A DNA stretch of 64,000 bases from Mycoplana azooxidifex (GTDB taxonomy: Bacteria > Pseudomonadota > Alphaproteobacteria > Rhizobiales > Rhizobiaceae), in the NCBI RefSeq assembly GCF_014196765.1, contig NZ_JACIEE010000003.1, positions 124,001-188,000 of the forward strand, given 5' to 3'. Below the pieces are notes generated by a model. It saw only the letters and a list, made by a program, of their open reading frames with translations, had not been told where the DNA came from and searched no databases. This document shows positions 56,652 through 64,000 of this stretch, piece by piece. Made by a program: the position numbers and the translations under genes. Position 1 is the stretch's first letter. Each line of letters starts with the position of its first letter.

Positions 56652-57103
56652 GCTTCTTTCACGCATTTTCACGCCACCACTGGATTTTCAGGGGCGGCGG
56701 CGGCCGTCTTTCGTGCAGGGAGGGCAGAACCGCGGCATTTTCACGCTTTTGCCACCGCGGAAGCGACGAAATTCACCTTATCGCGCAACGGCTGCTTGAC
56801 CAAATCCGATAAAAAAGCAATTTTTGGGCCAGTCTGAATTCCGGGGGTGGGAGCTGAGCTCCACGCGCCGGAGCCAACACCGCAACACGGCCTGTCCGGG
56901 ACCGGTTTTGGGACGGTGGACCTGGGGTACATGCTGCACCGCGCAGCCCTTGGAGGGCGCTCAGAGCAGCATCAGAATTGTGAAACTGCGCATCGACCGT
57001 TGCGGAGATCGGTATCGATTTCCGCAAAGGACTGCGCTTGCGTACGGCGTCCTTGTTGAATTTCGAGCGACATGCGGCGGCGTAAGGGAGTATGAGCGTC
57101 CGC
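56652..57103 (+). other. lptB-rpoN intergenic region with conserved leader motif
   Basis: No credible gene is visible in these 452 bases; the overlapping reading frames on both strands lack family matches and ribosome sites. At 56813-56853 it contains AAAAGCAATTTTTGGG, then 11 bases, then TCCGGGGGTGGGAG, closely repeating the arrangement upstream of the M15-like gene. A GGAGCT-g-AGCTCC hairpin follows. A rpoN leader RNA or a small RNA is possible. Confidence 0.4.
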
Positions 57104-58681
57104 ATGGCACTCGCAGCCAGCCTTCTTCTGCGGCAAAGCCAGTCTCTGGTGATGACGCCACAACTGATGCAGTCGATCCAGTTGCTGCAGATGACGCACC
57201 TGGAATTGACGCAGTTCATCGAAAACGAAGTCGAGCGCAATCCCCTGCTTGAACTTGCGTCGAGCGACGACAATGCGCGGGGCGGCGACGACGTCGTCCA
57301 TGCAGAGAGCGACTACTACTCCGTCAACGAGGAGCGCCCCGCCGCAAGTGGCGAGCTTGCCGCGGACGGCTATGCCGGCGACCTCTACGAATCGGCGACG
57401 GCGGGCCGGACCGAAAGCATGGCGGACTCCTTCGACACCAGCATGGAGAACGTGTTTCCCGACGACGCCGGCCCAAAGGCAGCGGACGCACCGGAACTGC
57501 TCGGCCAGTGGAAGTCGATGCCGGGTGCCGGAGACTGCGACGGCCAGGGCTACGACCTCGACGAGTTCATCGCCGGGCAGACCACGCTGCGCGACCACCT
57601 CGAAGCCCAGGTCCCGTTCTCGCTCACGGCACCGATCGACCGGTTGATCGCCGGTCACCTGATCGACCAGTTGGACGAAGCCGGCTACCTGAGTTCGAAC
57701 CTCGCCGAAACCGCGCTGAAGCTCGGAAAGCCGCTGCAGGAGGTCGAGCGCGTGCTCGATACCCTGCAGCAGTTCGATCCTCCCGGCGTGTTCGCGCGCA
57801 CGCTTGCCGAATGCCTGGCGATCCAGCTTCGCGCCCGCGACCGCTTCGATCCTGCGATGGCAGCGCTGATCGGCAACCTCGAGCTTCTCGCCCGCCGCGA
57901 CTTCGCCACGTTGAAGCGCCTGTGTGGCGTCGACGAGGAAGACCTGATCGACATGCTGGCGGAGATCCGCAAGCTCGATCCGAAGCCGGGGACACGCTTC
58001 CAGGCGGGCGTCAGCGAATCCGTCGTCCCCGACATCGTCGTGCGGACCGCACCGGACGGAAGCTGGATCATCGAGCTCAATCCCGAGACACTGCCGCGCG
58101 TCCTGGTCAACAACGAATACTATGCCTCCGTCTCGTGCAGGTCCGACCGGGCGAGCGACGACCAGGCCTTTCTCAACGAATGCCTGCAAAGCGCCAACTG
58201 GTTGACCCGAAGCCTGGACCAGCGGGCCAAGACGATCATGAAGGTGGCGACCGAAATCGTTCGCCAGCAGGACGCCTTCCTCATGCATGGGGTGGATCAT
58301 CTGCGGCCGCTCAACCTGAAGACGGTCGCCGAGGCCATCAAGATGCACGAATCGACCGTCAGCCGCGTGACGTCCAACAAGTACATGCTGACGCCCCGCG
58401 GCCTGTTCGAGCTGAAATACTTCTTCACCGTGTCCATCGGCGCCTCCGGCGGCGGCGATTCGCATTCGGCGGAATCCGTGCGCCACCGGATCCGCACGAT
58501 GATCACCCAGGAGACGCCGGAAGACGTGCTCTCCGACGACGACATCGTGGATATCCTCAAGAAGGGGGGCGTGGACATCGCCCGCCGCACGGTCGCGAAA
58601 TACCGCGAGGCGATGAACATCCCCTCTTCAGTCCAGCGCCGCCGCGAGAAGCGGGCGCTAGCCAAGGCTGCCGGCTTCTGA
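57104..58681 (+). CDS. rpoN: RNA polymerase sigma-54 factor
   Basis: Directs transcription of -24/-12 promoters for nitrogen assimilation, dicarboxylate transport and, in rhizobia, nitrogen fixation. The 525 residues have the Gln-rich activator region I (about 1-45: LRQSQSLVMTPQLMQSIQLLQ), an acidic region II, the core-binding domain, the HTH (HESTVSRVTSNKY) and the invariant RpoN box ARRTVAKYRE near residue 497. The ATG at MALAAS matches homologues; an ATG four codons earlier sits only one base after GGGAG. It is followed by hpf and ptsN, as in most proteobacteria. Confidence 0.96.
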   Translation: MALAASLLLRQSQSLVMTPQLMQSIQLLQMTHLELTQFIENEVERNPLLELASSDDNARGGDDVVHAESDYYSVNEERPAASGELAADGYAGDLYESATAGRTESMADSFDTSMENVFPDDAGPKAADAPELLGQWKSMPGAGDCDGQGYDLDEFIAGQTTLRDHLEAQVPFSLTAPIDRLIAGHLIDQLDEAGYLSSNLAETALKLGKPLQEVERVLDTLQQFDPPGVFARTLAECLAIQLRARDRFDPAMAALIGNLELLARRDFATLKRLCGVDEEDLIDMLAEIRKLDPKPGTRFQAGVSESVVPDIVVRTAPDGSWIIELNPETLPRVLVNNEYYASVSCRSDRASDDQAFLNECLQSANWLTRSLDQRAKTIMKVATEIVRQQDAFLMHGVDHLRPLNLKTVAEAIKMHESTVSRVTSNKYMLTPRGLFELKYFFTVSIGASGGGDSHSAESVRHRIRTMITQETPEDVLSDDDIVDILKKGGVDIARRTVAKYREAMNIPSSVQRRREKRALAKAAGF

Positions 58682-59132
58682 CGCCGGCGTCAGCGCCGCA
58701 GTTCCCATTCCGAACAAATCGACGTGAAAGTCCAAGCACGACGCCTCACCGTCGCTTCACGCATTCGTGCCTGGCGGCGGGCGTCGTCGGGCACCGCAGA
58801 AGGCCGATGCAAACCAAGGCGTTAGCGCGGCCTGCGGGATCGTCGTTGCCATCGCGGCGGCGATCGGTATCGTCCGATGGATCCATTTTTCATCGGTGCC
58901 GTTATCATTGATGGCGAGAATGTGTCCGGCCTGTTCCGGCCGGCGCTGTTGACTCTCGGGAAAGGAAGGGATAGATGCCCGCCCCAATTCCAGCGAGAAG
59001 ACAGGCCGGATCTGGTATGCCCGTTTTCCCCGGTACGACAGGCGAAAAAGTGTTGCTCGCGTGAAGTGCTTGGATGACGGGTCCGGTTGGAATAGACTGT
59101 GACACGCAAATCACAATCTGAGAGGAAGCTCC
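58682..59132 (+). other. rpoN-hpf intergenic region
   Basis: 451 bases without a supportable gene. Short frames on both strands (for example the minus frame ending at 58757) have no recognisable domain and no ribosome site. The only readable element is a likely sigma-70 promoter for hpf near its right end. Confidence 0.5.
59070..59098 (+). promoter_or_regulatory. Probable hpf promoter
   Basis: TTGGAT, 17 bases, TAGACT, ending 34 bases before the hpf ATG. This supports transcription of hpf separately from rpoN. Confidence 0.5.
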
Positions 59133-59708
59133 ATGAGTGTGCGTGTATCCGGCAAACATATGGAAATCGGCGATGCATTCCGGCTGCGAATTGAAGAGCA
59201 GATCGGGGCGGCTGTAACCAAGTATTTCGATGGAGGATATTCGAGCCAGGTCACCGTGGAAAAATCCGGTTCGCGATTCAGCGCAGACTGCAAGGTTCAC
59301 CTCGACACCGGTGCCGCCCTGCAGGCCAATGGCGAGGCGAACGATCCGATTATCGCGTTCGACGCGGCTTCCGATCGGATTGAAAAGCGCCTCCGGCGGT
59401 ACAAGCGCAAGCTCAAGGACCACCACAATGGAAACGGCCATGACGCCTATGCGGAAGTCGCCTACGCCGTCGTGGACGCCATACCGGATGACACGGATGA
59501 ACTTCCGGCCGACTACGCACCGACGATCGTTGCGGAAAGCACGAAGAAGCTGAAGACCATGTCCGTTGCGAGCGCCGTCATGGCGCTCGACATGACGGAC
59601 GAACCGGTCCTGCTCTTCCGTAGCGTCGGCCAGGAGCAGCTCAATATCGTCTACAGACGAAACGACGGAAATATTGGCTGGATAGATGCAGCCAATATCA
59701 AAGGCTAA
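59133..59708 (+). CDS. hpf: Long-form ribosome hibernation promoting factor
   Basis: Binds 30S subunits in stationary phase and drives formation of inactive 100S dimers. At 191 residues it is the long type: N-terminal S30AE domain (about 1-100, MSVRVSGKHMEIGDAFRLRIEE) and a C-terminal dimerisation domain (about 135-190, PVLLFRSVGQEQLNIVYRRNDGNIGWID). AGAGGAAG lies upstream of the ATG. It sits between rpoN and ptsN; an upstream promoter suggests growth-phase control independent of rpoN. Confidence 0.93.
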   Translation: MSVRVSGKHMEIGDAFRLRIEEQIGAAVTKYFDGGYSSQVTVEKSGSRFSADCKVHLDTGAALQANGEANDPIIAFDAASDRIEKRLRRYKRKLKDHHNGNGHDAYAEVAYAVVDAIPDDTDELPADYAPTIVAESTKKLKTMSVASAVMALDMTDEPVLLFRSVGQEQLNIVYRRNDGNIGWIDAANIKG

Positions 59709-59717
59709 AGTGGCAGG

Positions 59718-59746
59718 GGAAAGCGTCCGGGGGCTGGGCGCTTTCC
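59718..59746 (+). terminator. Hairpin between hpf and ptsN, possible attenuator
   Basis: GGAAAGCG/CGCTTTCC stem with a 13-base loop and no T run, shortly after the hpf stop codon. It may reduce read-through into ptsN or stabilise the hpf transcript end. Confidence 0.35.
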
Positions 59747-59783
59747 GCTTCAATCCTTCACTGCGGCTCACGAGGACAAGAGA

Positions 59784-60248
59784 ATGGCATTGGCAGGTTT
59801 GCTGCAGCAGAGTGCGATAATTCCGGCTATGAAAGCCAATTCGAAGAAGCAGCTACTTCAGGAACTGGCAATAAAAGCGGCGAAGATCACCGGGCTTCCG
59901 GAGCGCGAGATATTCGATGTCATCCTCCAGCGCGAGCGTCTCGGCTCGACCGGGGTCGGCAACGGCATCGCCATCCCGCATGGCAAGCTCAAGGAGCTGG
60001 ACCAGATCACCGGCCTCTTCGCCCGCCTGGAGACGCCCGTGGACTTCGAAGCCCTGGACGACCAGCCGGTCGACCTGGTCTTTCTGCTGCTCGCGCCGGA
60101 AGGTGCGGGCGCCGATCATCTCAAGGCCCTTTCGCGCATCGCCCGGGTGCTGCGCGATCCGGCCATGGTGGCGAAGCTGCGCTCCTCGGATTCGGCCACG
60201 GCGATCTACGCCTGCCTGAGCGAGGAACAGGCGTCCAACGCCGCCTGA
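59784..60248 (+). CDS. ptsN: Nitrogen PTS enzyme IIA (EIIA-Ntr)
   Basis: Regulatory phosphocarrier of the PTS-Ntr system that couples nitrogen/carbon status to K+ transport, PHB storage and other outputs. The 154-residue EIIA-Ntr has its phosphorylatable His at residue 66 in GNGIAIPHGK, and the downstream PVDLVFLLLAPEGAGADHLKAL region. It lies 75 bases after hpf in the canonical rpoN-hpf-ptsN cluster. No HPr or EI-Ntr gene is in the window. Confidence 0.95.
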   Translation: MALAGLLQQSAIIPAMKANSKKQLLQELAIKAAKITGLPEREIFDVILQRERLGSTGVGNGIAIPHGKLKELDQITGLFARLETPVDFEALDDQPVDLVFLLLAPEGAGADHLKALSRIARVLRDPAMVAKLRSSDSATAIYACLSEEQASNAA

Positions 60249-60375
60249 TCGGGCCGCCGGCCGGAGGCACACAGAGGGAGCGCGCTCTGCGTTCTTCCTT
60301 GGCGTGGGCTTTTTGTGCATGGAAGCTCCCGACAGGTCAGCGCCGTCGCCCCTGATCGGCGGCATGGAGACAAGA

Positions 60376-60410
60376 AAAACCGGCAGCCTTGTGGCGGGCC
60401 GGTTTTCTTT
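60376..60410 (+). terminator. Rho-independent terminator downstream of ptsN
   Basis: Stem AAAACCGGC/GCCGGTTTT with TTTTCTTT following, about 130 bases after the ptsN stop codon. Confidence 0.75.
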
Positions 60411-60450
60411 CGCCTCACGGCTGCAACGCACTTCCCCGCTTTCCGCTCAA

Positions 60451-60484
60451 AGAAAAACCCGGCAGCCGCGAGGATGCCGGGTTT
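60451..60484 (-). terminator. Rho-independent terminator of grpE
   Basis: On the minus strand, stem AAACCCGGCA/TGCCGGGTTT with a ten-base loop, followed by TTTCTTT, 31 bases after the grpE stop codon. It faces the ptsN terminator. Confidence 0.8.
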
Positions 60485-60515
60485 CGAACTTGTCGATTGC
60501 TGATTTGGCGGGGTT

Positions 60516-61124
60516 TCAGGCCTGATCGGGCTTGTCGCCGCCTGCGGCGACCTTGGGGCCGCCCTTGGAGACGCCGACCATGGCGGGCCGGAGGACGCGA
60601 TCGCCGATCTTGTAGCCGTCCTGCACCACCTGCAGCACGGTGCCGTTGGGCACTTCCGGGTTCGGCACCTCGAACATCGCCTGATGGAAGTTCGGGTCGA
60701 ACTTCTCGCCGATCGGCTCCAGCTTGCGAACGCCGTGGCGTTCCAGCGCCGACAGCATCGCGCGCTCGGTCATCTCCACGCCTTCGATCAGGGCCTTCAG
60801 CCCGGCGTCGCCCGTCTCGCGTGCGTCCGCCGGGATGGCATCGAGACCTCGCCGCAGGTTGTCGGAGACAGCGAGCATGTCGCGCGCAAATCCCGAAATC
60901 GCATAGGACTTGGCGTCCTTGACGTCGCGCTCGGTGCGGCGGCGAAGATTGTCCATCTCGGCGGCAAGCCGCAGGTACCTGTCGCGCAATTCCGCGTTCT
61001 CCGCCACGAGCTGGTCGACCGGATCGGCTTCTGCCTCGGTTGCATCGGTCTCTGGCGACACAGCGGCGATCTCGGCCTCGTCATTGGCGGCTTCGGGTGC
61101 GTGCTTGCTGGTATCGTCGGTCAT
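60516..61124 (-). CDS. grpE: Nucleotide exchange factor GrpE
   Basis: Releases ADP from DnaK and acts as its thermosensor. The 202 residues have an acidic disordered N-terminus, a long coiled coil (about 35-100: [23 protein letters not shown]) and the C-terminal beta-domain with [13 protein letters not shown] and the [18 protein letters not shown] signature. GGAGAAAATC precedes the ATG. It is downstream of hrcA, as in many bacteria, but with a 262-bp gap that contains its own RpoH-like promoter. Confidence 0.96.
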   Translation of the reverse strand: MTDDTSKHAPEAANDEAEIAAVSPETDATEAEADPVDQLVAENAELRDRYLRLAAEMDNLRRRTERDVKDAKSYAISGFARDMLAVSDNLRRGLDAIPADARETGDAGLKALIEGVEMTERAMLSALERHGVRKLEPIGEKFDPNFHQAMFEVPNPEVPNGTVLQVVQDGYKIGDRVLRPAMVGVSKGGPKVAAGGDKPDQA

Positions 61125-61303
61125 GATTTTCTCCGGATTGAGAAAGCGGCCTGTCCCGGGATCTATCGCGATGCGCCGGGCCGCGCATGGGTTAAACGGG
61201 CGGAGCGAGCCGGCACAACCCTTCAGGCGGCGCGGCGCTCCTTCATTCCCCAGCCGTCCGCGCAGCTTCAACCTGCGGGGACAATGAGAGGGAGTTGAGG
61301 CGG

Positions 61304-61332
61304 ATATCGAGCTTCGCGGCGAAAAAATCAAG
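61304..61332 (-). promoter_or_regulatory. RpoH-like promoter upstream of grpE
   Basis: On the minus strand, CTTGAT, 17 bases, CGATAT. Same spacing and pattern as the promoter of the small heat-shock gene (CTTGCA, 17, CCATAT). It lies about 180 bases upstream of grpE. Confidence 0.4.
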
Positions 61333-61386
61333 GCTCCTTCGCCGAACTCGGCAAAATCGCGGTCTTTTGCGCGACATGCTCCAGCG

Positions 61387-62466
61387 TCAACGGGAGAGCT
61401 GGGACATCAGTTGCGCGGTGTAGTCCACCATCGGCACGATGCGCGAATAGTTGAGCCGCGTCGGCCCGATCACGCCGACGGCGCCCATGATCCGCTCCTC
61501 GCCGTCGCGATAGGGCGCCACGATCAACGAAGAGCCCGAGAGCGAGAACAGCTTGTTCTCCGAACCGATGAAGATGCGGACGCCCGGACCGGTCTCGGCG
61601 AGGTTCAAAAGCTCGATCAGGCTGTCCTTCTTCTCCAGGTCGTCGAACAGCATCCGCAGCCGGTCCACATCCTCGGCGCCGGCAAGCCCCTCCAGCAGGT
61701 TGGCCCGCCCGCGCACGATCAGCCGGGTCGGATTCGATGCGTCGTTGCCGCCCGACCAGACGGCGAGCCCGCGCTCGACGAGGTCCTGGGAAAGCTGGTC
61801 CAGTTCCTGGCGAACGGTCTGGCGTAGCCGCTCGAGCTTGGTGCGCGCCTCCAGGATGGTGTTGCCCGCCAGATGGGCGTTGAGAAAGTTGCCAGCCTCC
61901 GTCAGCTGCGAATTGGTGGTTCCGGCCGGAAGATCGATGATGCGGTTTTCGACCAGGTCGTGTTCGCCGACGAGCACGACCAGCGCCTTGGTCGGCTCCA
62001 GCCTGATGAACTCCACATGCTTGAGAATTGAATCGCTCTTGGTGGTGATGACGATGCCGGCGCCGCGCGACACCCCCGACAGCATGCTGCTCGCCTCCGT
62101 CATCATCGTCTCGACGCTCTGGCCGTGGCCCGGGCGATGGACGTGGCGCTCGATCGAGGCCCTGTCCTCGTCGGACACGCCGCCCACGCGCATGAACGCA
62201 TCGACGAAGAATCGCAGTCCCATCTGCGTCGGCAACCGCCCGGCGCTGACATGCGGCGAATAGATCAGCCCCAGCGCCTCGAGGTCAGCCATCACATTGC
62301 GCACGGAGGCAGGCGAAAGCGAAATCGGCAGGATGCGGGAAAGGTTGCGGGATCCGAGCGGCTCGCCACGCTCCAGGTAACTCTCGACGATCCGCCGGAA
62401 TATCTCGCCCGCGCGTTCGTCAAGCGACGCATAGATGTCCGTGTCCGCGGGAGTCCTCAGTACCAT
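61387..62466 (-). CDS. hrcA: Heat-inducible transcription repressor HrcA
   Basis: Represses groESL-type operons by binding CIRCE elements. The 359 residues have an N-terminal winged helix ([20 protein letters not shown] near residue 45), the [20 protein letters not shown] stretch, and the GAF-like C-terminal domain with [22 protein letters not shown]. The ATG has little ribosome site; longer in-frame extensions are not family-like. No CIRCE repeat (TTAGCACTC-N9-GAGTGCTAA) is visible near it, so its targets lie elsewhere. It is divergent from rph. Confidence 0.95.
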   Translation of the reverse strand: MVLRTPADTDIYASLDERAGEIFRRIVESYLERGEPLGSRNLSRILPISLSPASVRNVMADLEALGLIYSPHVSAGRLPTQMGLRFFVDAFMRVGGVSDEDRASIERHVHRPGHGQSVETMMTEASSMLSGVSRGAGIVITTKSDSILKHVEFIRLEPTKALVVLVGEHDLVENRIIDLPAGTTNSQLTEAGNFLNAHLAGNTILEARTKLERLRQTVRQELDQLSQDLVERGLAVWSGGNDASNPTRLIVRGRANLLEGLAGAEDVDRLRMLFDDLEKKDSLIELLNLAETGPGVRIFIGSENKLFSLSGSSLIVAPYRDGEERIMGAVGVIGPTRLNYSRIVPMVDYTAQLMSQLSR

Positions 62467-62498
62467 GCCGATCAAACAAACATTGCCATTGCGCCTGA

Positions 62499-62527
62499 AT
62501 ATAGGGGTGGCCCCCGGCCCCGCACAA
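62499..62527 (-). promoter_or_regulatory. Probable hrcA promoter
   Basis: On the minus strand, TTGTGC, 17 bases, CTATAT; the -10 box is exactly the rhizobial sigma-70 consensus and ends 33 bases before the hrcA ATG. Confidence 0.55.
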
Positions 62528-62707
62528 GGACAATTGCATCCGCGCCGTGCCGCAATACCCTGAAATCGCGCCGGTTCGGAAGCCTCTCTTTCGCCGGAGC
62601 GCCTGCGCCCGATCGAATGAAGCGACATCCGGACCGAAATTCGATTTCGATTCTCCGGCCGATGCGCTAGAAGCAGCCGCAGATTTCAAGCGAACACGGA
62701 GTACACG

Positions 62708-63424
62708 ATGCGGCCGTCAGGCAGAAAGACCGATCAGATGCGCAAGGTTTCCTTCGAGCGCAATTTCTCCAAGCATGCGGAAGGCTCGTGCCTGGTGAAG
62801 TTCGGCGATACCCATGTGCTCTGCACCGCAAGCCTGGAGGAAAAGACGCCGCCGTGGCTCAGGAACAGCGGCAAGGGCTGGGTCACAGCCGAGTACGGCA
62901 TGCTGCCGCGCGCCACCGGCGAGCGGATGCGGCGCGAGGCGGCGGCCGGCAAGCAGGGTGGCCGCACACAGGAGATCCAGCGCCTGATCGGCCGTTCGCT
63001 GCGCGCTGTCGTCGACCTGACCGCGCTGGGCGAGCGGCAGATCACCATCGACTGCGACGTCATCCAGGCCGATGGGGGCACGCGCACGGCATCGATCACC
63101 GGCGCCTGGATCGCCCTCAACGATTGTTTGAAGTGGATGGAGACGCGCGGCATGATCAAGGTCGAGAAGGTCCTGAAGGACCATGTCGCCGCGATCTCCT
63201 GCGGCATCTTCGCCGACCAGTCGGTGATCGATCTCGACTATCTGGAGGATTCCGCGGCCGAGACGGACGCGAACTTCGTCATGACCGGTTCGGGCGGCAT
63301 CGTCGAGATCCAGGGAACGGCGGAGGGCAAGCCTTTCACCGACGAGGAGTTTGCAAGCCTGATGGCGCTCGCCAAGGCCGGCATCGCCGATCTCGTCGAG
63401 ATGCAGAAGCAGGCGATCGCCTGA
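62708..63424 (+). CDS. rph: Ribonuclease PH
   Basis: Phosphorolytic 3'-5' exoribonuclease that trims tRNA precursor 3' ends. The 238 residues match RNase PH, with [35 protein letters not shown] (Arg-rich substrate loop) and the phosphate/metal motif [19 protein letters not shown] near residue 115. A GGAG site precedes the ATG. The hrcA/rph divergent pair followed by rdgB is conserved in rhizobia. Confidence 0.97.
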   Translation: MRPSGRKTDQMRKVSFERNFSKHAEGSCLVKFGDTHVLCTASLEEKTPPWLRNSGKGWVTAEYGMLPRATGERMRREAAAGKQGGRTQEIQRLIGRSLRAVVDLTALGERQITIDCDVIQADGGTRTASITGAWIALNDCLKWMETRGMIKVEKVLKDHVAAISCGIFADQSVIDLDYLEDSAAETDANFVMTGSGGIVEIQGTAEGKPFTDEEFASLMALAKAGIADLVEMQKQAIA

Positions 63425-63440
63425 GAGGCGGGGGAGCGAA

Positions 63441-63500
63441 CAGCCCCCTTGCCCGACATCCGCCCTTCGGGCACCTTCTCCCCGCCAGCGGGGAGAAGGA
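63441..63500. repeat. Palindromic intergenic repeat, RIME-like
   Basis: Between rph and the VOC gene. It contains CCCGACATCCGCCCTTCGGG and CACCTTCTCCCC-gccagc-GGGGAGAAGG, the same core as the element at 52.4 kb. It ends only a few bases before the ribosome site of the next gene. Confidence 0.65.
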
Positions 63501-63513
63501 CAGGAGGAGACCA

Positions 63514-63954
63514 ATGGCCGACCCGCAGCATCCTCTCGACGGCATCCTCGAGACCGCCCTCTATGCCGAGGACCTGGACGCGGCCGAAGCCTTCTATGGC
63601 GGGCTGCTGGGACTGGAGAGGATCACCCGGCACGCGGACCGCCATGTCTTCTATCGCTGCGGCCAGGGCGTGCTTCTGATCTTCAACCCGAAGGAGACGG
63701 TGGTGCCGCCGACTGCGGAAGCATTCCCGGTCCCCGCACACGGTATGACGGGACAAGGCCACGTCTGCTTTCGCGCATCGGCCGCAGCGCTTGATTTCTG
63801 GGCGGAAAAGCTCAAAGAAGCAGGGGTCGCCATCGAGGCCGATTTCCGCTGGCCGAACGGCGCCCGCTCCATATATTTCCGCGACCCCGCCGGAAACAGC
63901 CTCGAATGCGCCGAGCCCGGCCTCTGGGGACTGGACCACGGGGACACGACCTGA
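63514..63954 (+). CDS. VOC (glyoxalase) family protein
   Basis: A 146-residue VOC-fold protein with two beta-alpha-beta-beta-beta modules: ILETALYAEDLDAAEAFY...LGL and GHVCFRASAAALDFWAEKL...RSIYFRDPAGNSLECAEPG. The central His of GHVCF and Glu of NSLEC are positioned as metal ligands, as in glyoxalase or fosfomycin-resistance type proteins; the substrate is unknown. AGGAGGAG lies four bases before the ATG. It is between rph and rdgB, probably cotranscribed with rdgB. Confidence 0.88.
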   Translation: MADPQHPLDGILETALYAEDLDAAEAFYGGLLGLERITRHADRHVFYRCGQGVLLIFNPKETVVPPTAEAFPVPAHGMTGQGHVCFRASAAALDFWAEKLKEAGVAIEADFRWPNGARSIYFRDPAGNSLECAEPGLWGLDHGDTT

Positions 63955-63965
63955 CAGGAACAGAC

Positions 63966-64000
63966 ATGCGCAAGCTTGATACCCGAACGATCGTCGTCGC
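63966..64000 (+). CDS. rdgB: Non-canonical purine NTP pyrophosphatase, 5' end only
   Basis: Only the first 11 codons are in the window (MRKLDTRTIVV). This N-terminus and the position after rph match rhizobial RdgB, which hydrolyses dITP/XTP to keep deaminated purines out of DNA. An ACAGGAACAG stretch upstream serves as ribosome site. The identification rests on very little sequence plus synteny. Confidence 0.6.
   Translation, partial: MRKLDTRTIVV

Noticed and set aside
56773-57273. 166-codon minus-strand frame overlapping the rpoN start
   Set aside because: Overlaps the conserved rpoN N-terminus and has no protein-like conservation features.
58757-58987. 76-codon minus-strand frame between rpoN and hpf
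   Set aside because: No ribosome site, no family pattern, and competing frames of similar length on the other strand.
62467-62707. CIRCE element near hrcA
   Set aside because: No TTAGCACTC/GAGTGCTAA inverted repeat is present in the hrcA-rph gap.

Overview
The window is a GC-rich, tightly packed chromosomal segment of an alphaproteobacterium in the order Hyphomicrobiales, almost certainly family Rhizobiaceae (Sinorhizobium/Ensifer, Rhizobium, Agrobacterium, Shinella group). The evidence is family-specific content: BA14K, DUF1150 and DUF1236 proteins, OlsA/OlsB ornithine-lipid acyltransferases, a Mur/Fur-type regulator, an Irr-type iron box, an EcfG general-stress promoter and rhizobial palindromic intergenic repeats. 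The gene orders fadD-pgi-frk-pyrE, metK to olsA, glnD-mutS-malic enzyme-olsB, and rpoN-hpf-ptsN are also typical. I see no rRNA, tRNA, prophage, insertion sequence or CRISPR array.

Layout. (1) 1-7.3 kb: an AI-2E family permease cut by the left edge, BA14K protein, fadD, pgi, frk and pyrE. (2) 7.4-19.2 kb: the most accessory-looking part. It holds DoxX, a Crp-like regulator coupled to a CHASE2 adenylate/guanylate cyclase, a convergent FecR protein, a Sel1-repeat protein, a proline-racemase family enzyme, a class III phosphodiesterase with an altered metal motif, a general-stress DUF1236 protein, a phosphoribosyltransferase, a large chemoreceptor and a nucleoside hydrolase. (3) 19.3-32.8 kb: a heat-inducible small heat-shock gene with a ROSE-like RNA thermometer and a DUF1150 partner, followed by a long minus-strand housekeeping block for SAM synthesis, tRNA/rRNA modification, lipoprotein maturation, ornithine-lipid synthesis, metal regulation and Fe-S assembly.

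(4) 32.9-46.8 kb: trpS, a secreted M15-like peptidase, VOC protein, murJ, glnD, an apparently inserted SDR gene, mutS, NADP-malic enzyme and olsB. (5) 46.9-54.4 kb: hybrid histidine kinase, lspA, two RNA methyltransferases, a CoxG-like protein, lapA, ihfB and sppA, punctuated by a 214-bp palindromic repeat element. (6) 54.6-64 kb: lptC-lptA-lptB, rpoN, hpf, ptsN, then grpE and hrcA (minus) and rph, a VOC gene and the first codons of rdgB (plus).

The genes work together in a few themes: envelope biogenesis (lnt, lspA, lptABC, lapA, murJ, olsA/B), nitrogen and carbon control (glnD, rpoN, ptsN, malic enzyme, pgi/frk), and proteostasis (ibpA-like gene, grpE, hrcA). Regulatory sites readable in the DNA include a MerR/LiuR-like operator at fadD, matching LacI-like palindromes at pgi and frk, an EcfG promoter, two RpoH-like promoters and an Irr-type box at nfuA. 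No wholly new system is obvious. The best leads are the ROSE-like leader, a shared unexplained leader motif upstream of the M15 peptidase and rpoN, the cNMP gene neighbourhood, and the SDR and phosphodiesterase genes with missing catalytic or metal residues.
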